NCBI RefSeq assembly: GCF_003208215.1 | Contig: NZ_QKLW01000004.1 | Coordinates: forward strand, 1 to 64,000 | Length of the DNA stretch: 64,000 bases | Reading direction: 5' to 3' | Source: Marinomonas alcarazii | GTDB lineage: Bacteria; Pseudomonadota; Gammaproteobacteria; Pseudomonadales; Marinomonadaceae | Shown here: positions 1 through 8,787 of the stretch, one piece after another | Numbering within the stretch: the first letter of the stretch is position 1 | Layout of the letters: each line of letters begins with the position of its first letter | Notes under the pieces: model-generated | Told to the model about the DNA's origin: nothing | The model's input: the letters and a program-made list of their open reading frames with translations, nothing else | Databases searched by the model: none | Position numbers and translations under genes: made by a program

Positions 1-210
1 GGGCTTTTGTATTTATTCCCTCCCCTTATGAAGGGGAGGGCTAGGGTGGGGTTCTAGGGCTTTTTGACCCCCTCCCAACCTCCCCCTTGGCAGGGGGAGG
101 AGCTAAGGGCTTTTGTATTTATTCCCTCCCCTTATGAAGGGGAGGGCTAGGGTGGGGTTCTAGGGCTTTTTGACCCCCTCCCAACCTCCCCCTTGGCAGG
201 GAGGAGCTAA
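1..210. repeat. Two tandem copies of a ~106-bp G/C-tract inverted-repeat element
   Basis: Two near-identical units lie head to tail at 1-106 and 107-210; the second lacks two G residues near its end. Each contains two self-complementary blocks: a CCCTCCCC...GGGGAGGG hairpin (about 20-42 in the first copy) and a CCTCCCCC...GGGGGAGG hairpin (about 79-100). Paired C-tract/G-tract intergenic palindromes of this sort are dispersed in many proteobacterial genomes. The unit ends about 45 bp before ureG, so it sits inside or at the edge of the urease cluster and could affect upstream transcript ends. The left end is cut by the window, so there may be more copies. Confidence 0.85.
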
Positions 211-255
211 GAGCAGCAGAGATTTAATTATTTAGATAAGAACAAGGAATCCAGT

Positions 256-897
256 ATGAAAAAACAAACGTTACGAATTGGTGTGGGCGGTCCAGTAGGA
301 TCAGGCAAAACGGCATTGCTGCGTTCTTTATGTAGCGCGATGCGAGACCATTACAACATTGCCGTGGTGACCAATGATATTTATACCCAAGAAGATGCGA
401 AGTTCTTAACTCAGCATGAGGCGTTAGATGCCGATCGTATCTTGGGTGTCGAGACTGGCGGTTGCCCACATACGGCGATTCGTGAAGACGCGTCGATGAA
501 CTTGGCGGCGATTGACCAACTATTAGAGCGCCATGGCGAATTGGATGTGGTGTTTGTGGAAAGTGGTGGCGACAATCTGAGCGCGACTTTTAGTCCAGAG
601 TTATCCGATTTTACGATTTATGTGATCGATGTCTCCGCTGGTGACAAAATTCCACGAAAAGGTGGTCCAGGTATTACCAAGTCCGATTTGTTGATTATTA
701 ATAAAACTGACCTAGCCCCTTTGGTTGGCGCGTCTTTGGATGTGATGGCACACGATGCCAAGATTCAACGCGGTTATCGTCCGTTTATTTTTTCAAATCT
801 TAAAAAAGCCCAAGGTTTGGATGAAATTATTCAGATTATTGTGTCGGAAGGTATGTTGGAAGCGAAAGAAATACCAGCAGCGAAAGCCGTTGTTTAA
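256..897 (+). CDS. ureG: Urease accessory GTPase UreG
   Basis: 213 aa, the usual UreG length. UreG is the cytoplasmic SIMIBI-class GTPase that, with UreF/UreD(H) and UreE, uses GTP hydrolysis to deliver nickel to apo-urease. The P-loop GPVGSGKT is at residues 11-18, the Ni-binding Cys-Pro-His motif lies in [11 protein letters not shown] near residue 70, and the NKTD base-recognition motif is near 150. ATG at 256 follows an AAGGAA Shine-Dalgarno. No other urease gene lies downstream, so the rest of the cluster is presumably left of the window. HupE/UreJ follows after a 57-bp gap. The identification is secure. Confidence 0.97.
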   Translation: MKKQTLRIGVGGPVGSGKTALLRSLCSAMRDHYNIAVVTNDIYTQEDAKFLTQHEALDADRILGVETGGCPHTAIREDASMNLAAIDQLLERHGELDVVFVESGGDNLSATFSPELSDFTIYVIDVSAGDKIPRKGGPGITKSDLLIINKTDLAPLVGASLDVMAHDAKIQRGYRPFIFSNLKKAQGLDEIIQIIVSEGMLEAKEIPAAKAVV

Positions 898-954
898 ACG
901 ACTACAGCGTTCTTAACGACGTTGAGCAGTATTCAGTATTAGGAGAAAGAGAGT

Positions 955-1539
955 ATGAATGCATTGAAAACAAAAGGTTTGTTGGTAGCGGCCTGCGTAT
1001 TAGCGTCAGGTTCTGTTCTGGCACATCCGGGGCATGAACAAGCTTCTAGCTTTATGACGGGATTTGCTCACCCAATGGGTGGTTTGGATCATCTTTTAGC
1101 GATGGTGGCGATTGGTCTTTGGGCCGCGAGCATGGGCGGTCGCGCTTTGTGGGCGATTCCGGCTGCGTTTGTTGTAACCATGTTGCTAGGCGGCGGTTTA
1201 GCTGTGGCAGGTTTGAATGTGCCATTTGTTGAGCAAGGTATTTTATTGTCTGTCATCGTTTTGGGGGCTTTGGTGTTGTTTGCTAAGCGTTTACCAACGG
1301 CGGTTTGCGTGGCGATTGCGGGTGGTTTTGCGTTATTCCATGGTGCTGCTCACGGTATGGAAATGCCTTTGAATGCCAATGGTCTGCAATATGCGCTGGG
1401 CTTTGCTTTGGCAACGGCTGGTTTACATGTGGTTGGTTTGGGTTTTGGTCAGTTAATGGCGAAAATCGGTACGTCTTTGGCGACGCGCATTAGTGGTTCT
1501 TTAATTGCGACAGCGGGTTTGTTTCTTGCTTTTGCATAA
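955..1539 (+). CDS. ureJ: HupE/UreJ family membrane protein, probable nickel transporter
   Basis: 194 aa. An N-terminal signal peptide or first helix is followed by the mature His-rich start HPGHEQ, then about six hydrophobic segments with the family hallmark HPMGGLDHLLAMVA (around residues 39-52) and a second histidine cluster, FHGAAHGMEMP (about 122-132). HupE/UreJ proteins are inner-membrane permeases found in hydrogenase and urease operons, where they import or retain nickel; the histidines are thought to contact metal. Its place directly after ureG supports nickel supply for urease. A good Shine-Dalgarno (AGGAGAAAGAG) precedes the ATG. Substrate is inferred from context, and cobalt cannot be excluded. 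Confidence 0.9.
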   Translation: MNALKTKGLLVAACVLASGSVLAHPGHEQASSFMTGFAHPMGGLDHLLAMVAIGLWAASMGGRALWAIPAAFVVTMLLGGGLAVAGLNVPFVEQGILLSVIVLGALVLFAKRLPTAVCVAIAGGFALFHGAAHGMEMPLNANGLQYALGFALATAGLHVVGLGFGQLMAKIGTSLATRISGSLIATAGLFLAFA

Positions 1540-1578
1540 GAAGATGGTCGGCATCTTGATGCCTAAGTCCGAGATATT

Positions 1579-4500
1579 ATGACCGCGGCACAAAAGATCT
1601 TTAAAGTGCGACGCCACTATAATAAATGGGTCGCCGACCAAACGATGGAAGACTATGCCTTGCGCTACACTTCCAAACAAGGTCATACCATGAGCATCGA
1701 GCGTGTCGGTCATACTGCGCTCGGTGCAACGGCGTTTTTGGCGTTGGAAGGTCTGGCAGCCGTTATTACTTTAGCTTATGGTTTTACCAACGCGGTGGCG
1801 GCCATTCTTACTGTGTTGGCGGTGTTTTTTATAACGGGTTTTCCCATTGCCTATTATTCTGCCAAGCATGGTTTAGATATAGACTTACTGACCAGAGGCG
1901 CGGGTTTTGGTTATCTCGGATCGACTATTACCTCGTTGATTTACGCGACTTTCACTTTTATATTCTTTGCCATTGAAGCGGCTATTTTGGCCTCTGCTAT
2001 GGAGGTTCTGTTAGGCATTCCCTTGGCCTTGGGTTACGCGCTTTCAGCAATATTTGTGATTCCCATCGTGACGCATGGTATTCGGGCTATTAGTCGTTTT
2101 CAAAACGGTACTCAATGGATTTGGTTGGTGTTGCAAGTGGCGGCTATCGGCGTGGTGGTTACGCAGGAATACCAAAACTTCGAAGGCTGGACTCAATATG
2201 CGCCGGTGGATTTACCACAAAGCACGCATTTCGATTGGATATTATTTGGCTCGGCGGCGTCTGTGTTATTTGCCTTGATGGCGCAGATTGGCGAGCAGGT
2301 CGACTATCTACGTTTTTTTCCAATCAAGAGTAAACAAAATCGTCGCCGCTGGTGGTTCTGGTTAATTTTAGCCGGTCCCGGTTGGGTGTTTATTGGCGCC
2401 ATCAAAATGCTGTTGGGCTCATTTTTGGCCTACTTGGCAATCTCCGATGGTGCTTCTGCGATACAAGCTACAGACCCAACTTACTTGTATCAGCGAATCT
2501 TTTTCTTTTTAACTACCTCTCCGACCACTGCGCTGATTTTAGCAGCGGTGTTTGTTTTTATCTGTCAGATGAAAATCAATTTAACTAACGCGTATGCGGG
2601 TTCTATTGCTTGGTCGAATTTTTTCTCACGTTTAACTCATTCTCATCCGGGCCGCGTGGTTTGGTTGGTCTTTAACGTGACTATTGCGCTATTGCTTATG
2701 GAGTTAGGCATTTATCAAGCGTTAAGTGCTATTTTAGGCGTGTTTGCCATTGCAGCAGTGAGTTGGTTAGGCAGCTTATCGGCGGATTTATTGATCAACA
2801 AGCCCTTAGGATTAAGCCCCAATTATGTGGAGTTCAAGAGGGCGCATTTATACGATATCAACCCAGTTGGAACGGGATCAATGCTAATCGCGACGACATT
2901 AGGGTTAATAAGTTATTTAGGAGTCTTTGGCGAAGTCGCAAAAAGCTTGTGTCATTTTATTTCTCTGGGTTCTTGCTTTGTGTTTGTGCCGTTGATTGCT
3001 TGGCTTACCAAGGGGAAGTATTACCTTGCGCGCCAAAGTCCTGAACTGATTCCAATGATTGAGCTAGCAAAGGAACGCAACCCTAAATATGTCACTCTAA
3101 CTTGTGGGATTTGTGAGAACGCTTTTGAAACTGAAGATATGAGTTTTTGCTCAGCCTATATGCAGCCTATTTGTTCCTTGTGTTGTTCTTTAGATGTGCG
3201 ATGTTTAGACAGTTGCAAGCCGAAGGCAAGCATTGGACAGCAAAGTGATTACTTTTTGAAGTTGTTTTTACCCAAGAGACTAGTGAAAGCGCTGAGCTCT
3301 CGCTTTGGCCGTTTTGCTTCCTTATTGCTAATAATCAATATTATCAATGCAGCACTGATGATGTTGATTTATACGCAAATGGCACCGAATTCAGCAAATG
3401 AAGTGGTTTTGTTAAAAGACACTATGTTGGCCTTATTCTTCACGCTATTGATCGTTTCTGGTGTGTTGTCATGGCTATTCGTATTGGCTCATGAAAGCCG
3501 TTTAGTGGCTCAGAAAGAGTCCAATCGTCAAACTCGAAAACTGATTCGCGAGATTGACGCTCACCAAGAAACGGATCGCGCATTACAAAATGCAAAAGAG
3601 CAAGCCGAGCAGGCAAACGAAGCAAAAAGCCGATATCTTACTGGTATTAGCCACGAATTACGCACGCCGCTGCAATCTATTATTGGTTATGCGCAACTCT
3701 TGTCCGAGAAAGCCAATACGCCATCAGGGCACCAGAACGGTTTGGATATCATTCATCGTAGTGGTTTGTATTTGGCGGATTTGATCGAAGGTTTGTTGGA
3801 TATTTCGAAGATAGAAGCGGGGCGCTTTGATCTATACCGCAATACGGTAGATCTGCCGAAATTGATCGATCAGTTAAACAGCATGTTTTCTATGCAGGCT
3901 CGTGACAAAGGTATTCAACTGCAATCTAAAATTCTCGCCCCTTTGCCTCAACACGTGGTGACAGACGAAAAGCGTTTGCGGCAAATCTTGATCAATCTGT
4001 TATCAAATGCGGTGAAATACACACCAAAAGGCTCGGTTTTGTTTGAAGTGAATTATCGCAACCAAGTGGCGGAGTTTGTGATTCGCGATACAGGTGTTGG
4101 TATTAAAGAAGGACATCTAAAACGTATTTTTGATCCCTTCGAGCGAGTCCGCGACATCAGCACTGGCAATTTACCCGGCACAGGCTTGGGCTTGACCATA
4201 GTGAAGCTGTTGACGGAAATTATGGGCGGTGATTTGCAGGCGCGCTCAGTGGTCGGCGAGGGCAGTGAGTTTCGCGTTAGTCTGATGTTGCCTTGGGTCA
4301 GTCAAGGAGACGGCTCTGCTTATGAATATAAACGCATCGTGAGTTACCGCGGTTATCAGCGCACTCTGATGGTAGTGGACGATGACCCAGTGGTACGTGG
4401 TTTGTTGTCGGATATTCTGGTGCCGCTGGGCTTTAATGTTCTGGAAGCCTCCGACGCTGAAGCTTGCTTGGATGAGCTGGATTCTTGCTCGCCAGATTTA

Positions 4501-5016
4501 TTCGTATTAGATGTCTCCATGCCCGGTATGGATGGGTTGAGTTTAGCTAAGTTGCTACGTGATCAAGCTTATAGTGCGCCAATTATTATGTTGTCTGCTG
4601 ATGCCAAAGAGAATCAGCGTAAGCCTGATGAGCAAGCGGCGTTTAATCAGTATTTAGTCAAACCGGTTAATAACAGCGCCTTGTTGGATGCGATTAAACA
4701 TTGGTTGGTGCTTGATTGGGTTTATCAAGAAACAGAATTAGACACCTTAGCACCGACTGTCATTCAGAAGCTTTCAGGAAGCAGCGAAGAGCAAGAGCAA
4801 AAAGTGTTAGATGAACCGACCATTCCAGACCATGAAAGTGTGCGTGAACTAATGGCGTTCGCAGAAATGGGTTATAAAAAGGGCGTGCGTGGTGTGCTGG
4901 ATCAATTGGCTAAAACAGACGTAATCGCTCCGAATCATTTGCAGCACTTAGAAAGTTTGTATCAAAGTTTTCAGTTCGATGCGATTGCCCAATATATACA
5001 AAAAAGTCATGTTTAA
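1579..5016 (+). CDS. NCS1/cytosine-permease-like transporter fused to hybrid histidine kinase-receiver
   Basis: 1145 aa with three parts. Residues about 30-480 are a polytopic (12-TM-like) domain resembling purine-cytosine (NCS1) permeases. A cysteine-rich linker of about 508-545 (eight or more Cys, starting CGIC) could bind metal or an Fe-S cluster. Two more TM segments and a coiled coil (~640-680) follow. The kinase has a HisKA box with phospho-acceptor H692 in SHELRTP, a HATPase domain with N box, DTGVGI and GTGLGL, and a receiver with phospho-acceptor D978 in VLDVSMPGMDG. It resembles CbrA-type transporter-kinase fusions but with a different transporter family. It lies 39 bp after ureJ and 27 bp before a response regulator, which suggests sensing of a nitrogen compound such as a purine, pyrimidine or urea. 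The ligand is unknown. Confidence 0.88.
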   Translation: MTAAQKIFKVRRHYNKWVADQTMEDYALRYTSKQGHTMSIERVGHTALGATAFLALEGLAAVITLAYGFTNAVAAILTVLAVFFITGFPIAYYSAKHGLDIDLLTRGAGFGYLGSTITSLIYATFTFIFFAIEAAILASAMEVLLGIPLALGYALSAIFVIPIVTHGIRAISRFQNGTQWIWLVLQVAAIGVVVTQEYQNFEGWTQYAPVDLPQSTHFDWILFGSAASVLFALMAQIGEQVDYLRFFPIKSKQNRRRWWFWLILAGPGWVFIGAIKMLLGSFLAYLAISDGASAIQATDPTYLYQRIFFFLTTSPTTALILAAVFVFICQMKINLTNAYAGSIAWSNFFSRLTHSHPGRVVWLVFNVTIALLLMELGIYQALSAILGVFAIAAVSWLGSLSADLLINKPLGLSPNYVEFKRAHLYDINPVGTGSMLIATTLGLISYLGVFGEVAKSLCHFISLGSCFVFVPLIAWLTKGKYYLARQSPELIPMIELAKERNPKYVTLTCGICENAFETEDMSFCSAYMQPICSLCCSLDVRCLDSCKPKASIGQQSDYFLKLFLPKRLVKALSSRFGRFASLLLIINIINAALMMLIYTQMAPNSANEVVLLKDTMLALFFTLLIVSGVLSWLFVLAHESRLVAQKESNRQTRKLIREIDAHQETDRALQNAKEQAEQANEAKSRYLTGISHELRTPLQSIIGYAQLLSEKANTPSGHQNGLDIIHRSGLYLADLIEGLLDISKIEAGRFDLYRNTVDLPKLIDQLNSMFSMQARDKGIQLQSKILAPLPQHVVTDEKRLRQILINLLSNAVKYTPKGSVLFEVNYRNQVAEFVIRDTGVGIKEGHLKRIFDPFERVRDISTGNLPGTGLGLTIVKLLTEIMGGDLQARSVVGEGSEFRVSLMLPWVSQGDGSAYEYKRIVSYRGYQRTLMVVDDDPVVRGLLSDILVPLGFNVLEASDAEACLDELDSCSPDLFVLDVSMPGMDGLSLAKLLRDQAYSAPIIMLSADAKENQRKPDEQAAFNQYLVKPVNNSALLDAIKHWLVLDWVYQETELDTLAPTVIQKLSGSSEEQEQKVLDEPTIPDHESVRELMAFAEMGYKKGVRGVLDQLAKTDVIAPNHLQHLESLYQSFQFDAIAQYIQKSHV

Positions 5017-5043
5017 TCCGTGGTGTAAGTGAGAAATCTAATT

Positions 5044-5955
5044 ATGAATCCGAGTAGTAAAAGTGACATTGTATTAGTGGTTGACGACTCACCAGATGCG
5101 TTGAGCCTGATTCATGACACCTTGGAAACAGCTAATATGGATGTGCTTGTCGCCCTTGAGGGAAAGCAGGCTTTAACCATCGCCCGACGGATTCGTCCTG
5201 ACATTATTTTGCTCGATGCCCTTATGCCGAACATGGATGGTTTTGAAACTTGTCGAGCGCTTAAAGCCGACCAAAGTTTGGCGTCGATTCCGGTTATTTT
5301 TATGACGGGGTTGAGCGATACCGATGATATTGTGCGTGGCTTAGAAGCGGGTGGTGTGGATTATCTCACTAAGCCAATTCAACCCAATGAGCTAATTGCT
5401 CGCATGCGCGTGCACTTGTCTAATGCTCGTTTAAGCAATAACGCGCAATCGGCTCTTGATAGCATGGGGCAATATTTGATGACAACGACTTACGCAGGCG
5501 AAATTGCTTGGGCGACGCCACAAACCTACGCCTTGCTTGCCAAAGCTCGCGCCAGCAGTGAATGGCAAAATACGGAATTAGCCCTACAAATACGACTTTG
5601 GTTAGCTCATCACCCCGTGGTCGGAAACGTCTTGAAACTCAGCGGCTTGGAATACCCTTTGGCGTTGAAAATGATGGGAATTACTGAGCAAAAAGAAGTG
5701 CTTCTAAGATTGGAAGATGGTGATAAACCGACAGGCCCTGCATTATTAAAGAAAGAACTGGATCTAACTGATCGCGAGTCCGAAGTATTGCACTGGATCG
5801 CCAATGGTAAAACCAATCGAGAAATCGCCGAAATCCTAGAGATGAGCCCGCGTACAGTCAACAAACACCTAGAGCAAATTTTCCCTAAGCTTGGTGTTGA
5901 AAATCGGACCTCCGCTGCAGGTGTGGCTTTGCGAATTTTATCGGCAGATCGATAG
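5044..5955 (+). CDS. Response regulator, receiver plus LuxR-type HTH
   Basis: 303 aa from the ATG at 5044; an in-frame GTG at 5029 is possible, but AAGTGAG sits at a suitable distance from the ATG. The N-terminal receiver has the acidic pair VVDDS, phospho-acceptor D58 in LDALMPNMDG, and the conserved Lys in TKPIQ. A middle region of about 90 residues has no recognised motif. The C-terminal LuxR/GerE HTH includes LTDRESEVLHWIANGKTNREIA and SPRTVNKHLEQIF. It is the obvious partner of the preceding transporter-kinase and probably activates genes for uptake or breakdown of the sensed compound. The targets are not visible here. Confidence 0.9.
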   Translation: MNPSSKSDIVLVVDDSPDALSLIHDTLETANMDVLVALEGKQALTIARRIRPDIILLDALMPNMDGFETCRALKADQSLASIPVIFMTGLSDTDDIVRGLEAGGVDYLTKPIQPNELIARMRVHLSNARLSNNAQSALDSMGQYLMTTTYAGEIAWATPQTYALLAKARASSEWQNTELALQIRLWLAHHPVVGNVLKLSGLEYPLALKMMGITEQKEVLLRLEDGDKPTGPALLKKELDLTDRESEVLHWIANGKTNREIAEILEMSPRTVNKHLEQIFPKLGVENRTSAAGVALRILSADR

Positions 5956-6070
5956 TTTTGGTAGGGTGTTTGCTATTGTTTAGGCTTAACTTTAGGTAAG
6001 CATTTACTTATTTTATAAACGCACAGATTACTCTATGCTGCCATTTTACCGCATCGAAGAAGGTGTTCTA

Positions 6071-6514
6071 ATGTCTATTGAGAAATCCATCGAGTTATCG
6101 CTTCCCGTTGTTTACAAGGTGAATCAGGCTATAACGGCTAAGCAGTTTGTTGAGTTGCTGGCAAAAACGACATTGGGCGCGCGTCGTCCTATCGATGAGA
6201 CTGTAACAATAGAGGCTATGTTGGAAAATGCTAATTTATTGATTACGGCATGGCAAGGCGAGGCCTTGGTCGGCGTGGCGCGTTCAGTGACGGATTTTGC
6301 CTTTTGTTGTTACTTATCGGACTTGGCGGTGGACGAATCTGTTCAGGCGTCGGGCATTGGTAAAACGCTGATCCGAATGACCAAGGAAGCCTTACAACCT
6401 AAATGTTCCTTGATTCTATTGTCAGCTCCTCTGGCCGTGGATTACTACCCTAAAATTGGTTTTACTCAACATAATAGTGCTTGGGTGTTGACGAATGTTG
6501 ATGACTTGAAATGA
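6071..6514 (+). CDS. GNAT family N-acetyltransferase
   Basis: 147 aa from the ATG at 6071; an in-frame ATG at 6035 would add 12 residues, but the GAAGAAGG sequence favours the second start. The GNAT fold is recognised by DLAVDESVQASGIGKTLI, the acetyl-CoA pyrophosphate-binding Q/R-x-x-G-x-G/A loop around residues 85-100, and the C-terminal YPKIGF motif. Substrate cannot be predicted; small GNATs of this kind act on amines, amino acids or protein N-termini. It stands alone, with about 100 bp of noncoding DNA on both sides. Confidence 0.85.
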   Translation: MSIEKSIELSLPVVYKVNQAITAKQFVELLAKTTLGARRPIDETVTIEAMLENANLLITAWQGEALVGVARSVTDFAFCCYLSDLAVDESVQASGIGKTLIRMTKEALQPKCSLILLSAPLAVDYYPKIGFTQHNSAWVLTNVDDLK

Positions 6515-6619
6515 TTTTTCTTGACCAAACAGCTTACCTAACGCCTACTACCGCTCATGTCATGCCGCTTAAATGGTGCGGTATTGTCTTATCAATAAAA
6601 GGCTTTTAAGGCGCTGGTT

Positions 6620-6949
6620 ATGAAGATTACAGATTTACCCTTTGGCATTACCGATTGGCAAGGTGTGGAAAAAACGACCCACAAGGGCGAGAGCGGTTTT
6701 GCCTATTGGCAGACTAAGCAGTTCGGCGATATTCGAGTGAGAATCGTGACTTATTCTGCGGGTTATTTAGCAGATCATTGGTGTACCAAAGGACACATTC
6801 TTTTTTGCATGAGTGGCGAGCTGAAAACGGTATTAAAAGACGGTCGTACTTTTGTTTTATCCGCAGGCATGAGCTATCAAGTGGCGGATGATGCTGAGCC
6901 GCATCGTTCATCCACCTCGGAAGGGGCAACGCTATTTATTGTCGATTGA
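6620..6949 (+). CDS. Small cupin protein (DHCW-motif type)
   Basis: 109 aa forming a single cupin barrel. The motif region LADHWCTKGHILFCMSGEL (about residues 49-67) corresponds to the variant cupin motif 1 of the small 'DHCW motif' cupin family, in which Asp/His/Cys replace the usual GX5HXH ligands; here the order reads D-H-W-C. The second half has a Gly-rich turn (LSAGMSYQVADDAEPHRS) with a possible motif-2 histidine. No catalytic role is established for the family. The gene is monocistronic and ends just before a bidirectional-looking terminator. Confidence 0.8.
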   Translation: MKITDLPFGITDWQGVEKTTHKGESGFAYWQTKQFGDIRVRIVTYSAGYLADHWCTKGHILFCMSGELKTVLKDGRTFVLSAGMSYQVADDAEPHRSSTSEGATLFIVD

Positions 6950-6979
6950 GTTGCGTCGATTCCATAGTAATGATTAATA

Positions 6980-7012
6980 AAAAGCAAAATCATCCTGTGG
7001 TTTTGCTTTTTG
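6980..7012. terminator. Rho-independent terminator between cupin gene and GlxA-type regulator
   Basis: A perfect 10-bp stem AAAAGCAAAA/TTTTGCTTTT (6980-6989 with 7001-7010) around an 11-nt loop, with A and T tracts outside. It lies between convergent genes and could stop transcription from both sides. Confidence 0.75.
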
Positions 7013-7035
7013 CGTTGTTCACTGTATTGGCCCGA

Positions 7036-7980
7036 TTAGCGGGGTAAAGAAGAAACAAAACGTTTGCGAAAAGCGCTGGGCGTTAATCCCATTATTTTCT
7101 GAAAGGTTTTACGGCAACTTCCCACATCTTCATATCCTACCTGCAACGCGATACTCTCGAACGGCAGCGTTGTTTGCTCTAACGCATCGCAAGCAGCTTG
7201 AATGCGGATACGTTGTAAGTATTCATTTGGGTTTAACCCTGTGCATTTAGCAAAGTGTCTTAAGAATGTTCTTGGTGTGAGTTTGGCAAAAGCGGCCATG
7301 TTTTCGGTGCTTTTTAGTTCGGCAAAATGGCCTTGTAAATAATGCTGAACAGCTAGAATAGCGGCATCGCCATGGTCGAAATTAGGCTGAAACTGTTGGT
7401 AGTAGCGTTGCTCTCTTTTGCCAGTATCGATTACCAAGGTTTTGCTAAGCTGGCGAACGATATGAGCATTTGTCAGAGCTTGTACTAATTCCAGCGCCAG
7501 ATCCATCCAAGACATCATTCCGCCGGCACTGATGATATCGCCTTGATTGATCAAAATCTTCGACGTATCTATCGCTTGTTTTGGGAAGCGTTCCTTGAAC
7601 AATGCCTCCAATGCCCAGTGTGTTGTCATCTGGCGTTTTTCTGTTAGGCCTGAGTAAGCCAAAAAGAACGCGCCAGCGCAGGCGCTGCAAAGTATGGCTC
7701 CATGTTGATGTTGTGCAATTAAAAAATTATTGATGATGGTGTTTTTCACACTGTAGCTGGCTTTGTTTAGAGTCGGGGGCAACAAAACCGCGTGATAGTG
7801 CGATTGCGTGTCTAATTCTGCCTGCAGGTCTTCCATGTGTAAAATATGCGTAGTAATACGAACTTCTAACCCCGTTGTTTTGCAGGCTTCATTGGCTAGT
7901 TCGAAGGTTTCTGCAAAACCATAAACAGCCGATAAAAGGGAGTGGGGATAAGCAAGCACAGCGATTTGATAATGTTTCAA
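7036..7980 (-). CDS. GlxA family transcriptional regulator (DJ-1/PfpI domain plus AraC HTH)
   Basis: 314 aa from a TTG start at 7980. The N-terminal DJ-1/PfpI-like amidotransferase fold (about residues 1-180) contains a nucleophile-elbow-like CSACAGAFFLA stretch. The C-terminal AraC domain (~215-314) has two HTH motifs ending in VGYEDVGSCRKTFQKIMGLTPS. The reading frame stays open upstream to 8118, but that part overlaps the divergent hydrolase gene. The only strong Shine-Dalgarno (AGGAGG, 8006-8011) serves an ATG in another frame, which ends after seven codons in a TGA overlapping this TTG. The start is therefore uncertain: coupled reinitiation, or a frame error near the 5' end. It probably controls the divergent isochorismatase-family gene. 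Confidence 0.85.
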   Translation of the reverse strand: MKHYQIAVLAYPHSLLSAVYGFAETFELANEACKTTGLEVRITTHILHMEDLQAELDTQSHYHAVLLPPTLNKASYSVKNTIINNFLIAQHQHGAILCSACAGAFFLAYSGLTEKRQMTTHWALEALFKERFPKQAIDTSKILINQGDIISAGGMMSWMDLALELVQALTNAHIVRQLSKTLVIDTGKREQRYYQQFQPNFDHGDAAILAVQHYLQGHFAELKSTENMAAFAKLTPRTFLRHFAKCTGLNPNEYLQRIRIQAACDALEQTTLPFESIALQVGYEDVGSCRKTFQKIMGLTPSAFRKRFVSSLPR

Positions 7981-8000
7981 GGTTTTATCCTGCTTGTCAT
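7977..8000 (-). other. Seven-codon leader ORF (MTSRIKP) overlapping regulator start
   Basis: ATG at 8000 has a consensus AGGAGG five bases upstream, yet its frame closes after Met-Thr-Ser-Arg-Ile-Lys-Pro at TGA 7979-7977. That stop shares two bases with the TTG at 7980 (sequence TTGA), a geometry typical of translational coupling. It may be a genuine leader peptide, or the true start of the regulator with an indel in the AAAACC stretch. Confidence 0.45.
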
Positions 8001-8015
8001 TTATGCCTCCTAATA

Positions 8016-8029
8016 TGTCAAATTTGACA
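8016..8029. promoter_or_regulatory. Perfect 14-bp palindrome in the divergent intergenic region
   Basis: TGTCAAATTTGACA is perfectly self-complementary. It lies between the GlxA-type regulator and the hydrolase, immediately upstream of the regulator's AGGAGG. Its right half contains TTGACA, which could be a -35 hexamer for the hydrolase promoter, so a bound protein could repress. The binder is unknown; the neighbouring regulator is one candidate. Confidence 0.5.
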
Positions 8030-8092
8030 CTGTGATGGAATCTATTGTTTTGCGATGCTAACGTTTTAAACGCAACCCTATAGGAGTTAACA

Positions 8093-8611
8093 ATGAGCCG
8101 CACTGCATTATTAGTCATCGACCCACAAAACGACTACTTCACTAATGGTAGCTTTCCTCTATGGAATGCCGATGAAGCCCTGAAAGAAATAATCAACGCC
8201 ATTCAAGCCGCGAAAGAGCAAGATGCCGCTGTGATCCTTGTGCAACATGTGGCTGCAAGCGAGTCACCATTATTTGCTGAAGGCAGCGAAGGGGCAAAGC
8301 TTCATCACGCGATTCTTGAAGCGGCACCTGATGCACCAGTGATCACGAAAAAACACGCCGATGCGTTTCAGGACACCAACCTAACGCAAGTGTTAGAAGA
8401 ATTGGAAGTTGATCGTTTAGTCATCTGCGGCATGATGACGCAAAACTGTGTGACTCATACCGCCATCTCGGATGCGGCCTATCTTTATCAAGTCAGCATA
8501 TTGCCTGATGCTTGTACTACCCGTGAACAACTATTGCACCTAATCGCTTTAGAGGCGATTAAGGCTAAAGTGACCTATACCGACATTCAGCACGCTTTTG
8601 AGCGAGTTTAG
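8093..8611 (+). CDS. Isochorismatase-family cysteine hydrolase
   Basis: 172 aa. The family catalytic triad is visible: D10 in LLVIDPQNDYF, a Lys at 86/87 in VITKKHADAF, and nucleophile C119 in CGMMTQNCVTHTA, followed by the conserved D(A)C region near the end. Members hydrolyse amides or vinyl ethers (nicotinamide, N-carbamoyl compounds, isochorismate). The substrate cannot be decided from sequence. ATG 8093 follows TAGGAG. It is divergent from the GlxA-type regulator, a common pairing for this family. Confidence 0.9.
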   Translation: MSRTALLVIDPQNDYFTNGSFPLWNADEALKEIINAIQAAKEQDAAVILVQHVAASESPLFAEGSEGAKLHHAILEAAPDAPVITKKHADAFQDTNLTQVLEELEVDRLVICGMMTQNCVTHTAISDAAYLYQVSILPDACTTREQLLHLIALEAIKAKVTYTDIQHAFERV

Positions 8612-8744
8612 GTGGGAACTTTTAACGAGAATGAGAAAGCGTTGAAAGGCAGAAAATAAGAGGGCTGTGTAAGAGGTTGGTTGAAAAATAGCCTGTTAAT
8701 CAACTACTTTCGAAGATTTATTACACATAAATTGCATCGACTTC

Positions 8745-8773
8745 TTGGCAAGCGGCGAGCATGTCGCTATAAT
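8745..8773 (+). promoter_or_regulatory. Sigma-70 promoter of the tRNA gene
   Basis: TTGGCA (8745-8750), a 17-bp spacer and a consensus TATAAT (8768-8773) end about 14 bp before the tRNA 5' end. This is a strong promoter of the kind expected for a stable RNA gene. Confidence 0.8.
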
Positions 8774-8787
8774 CTGCAACGCTTTTA

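Noticed and set aside
1-210. CRISPR-like repeat
   Set aside because: Two long adjacent copies without spacers, made of palindromic G/C tracts; no cas genes in the window.
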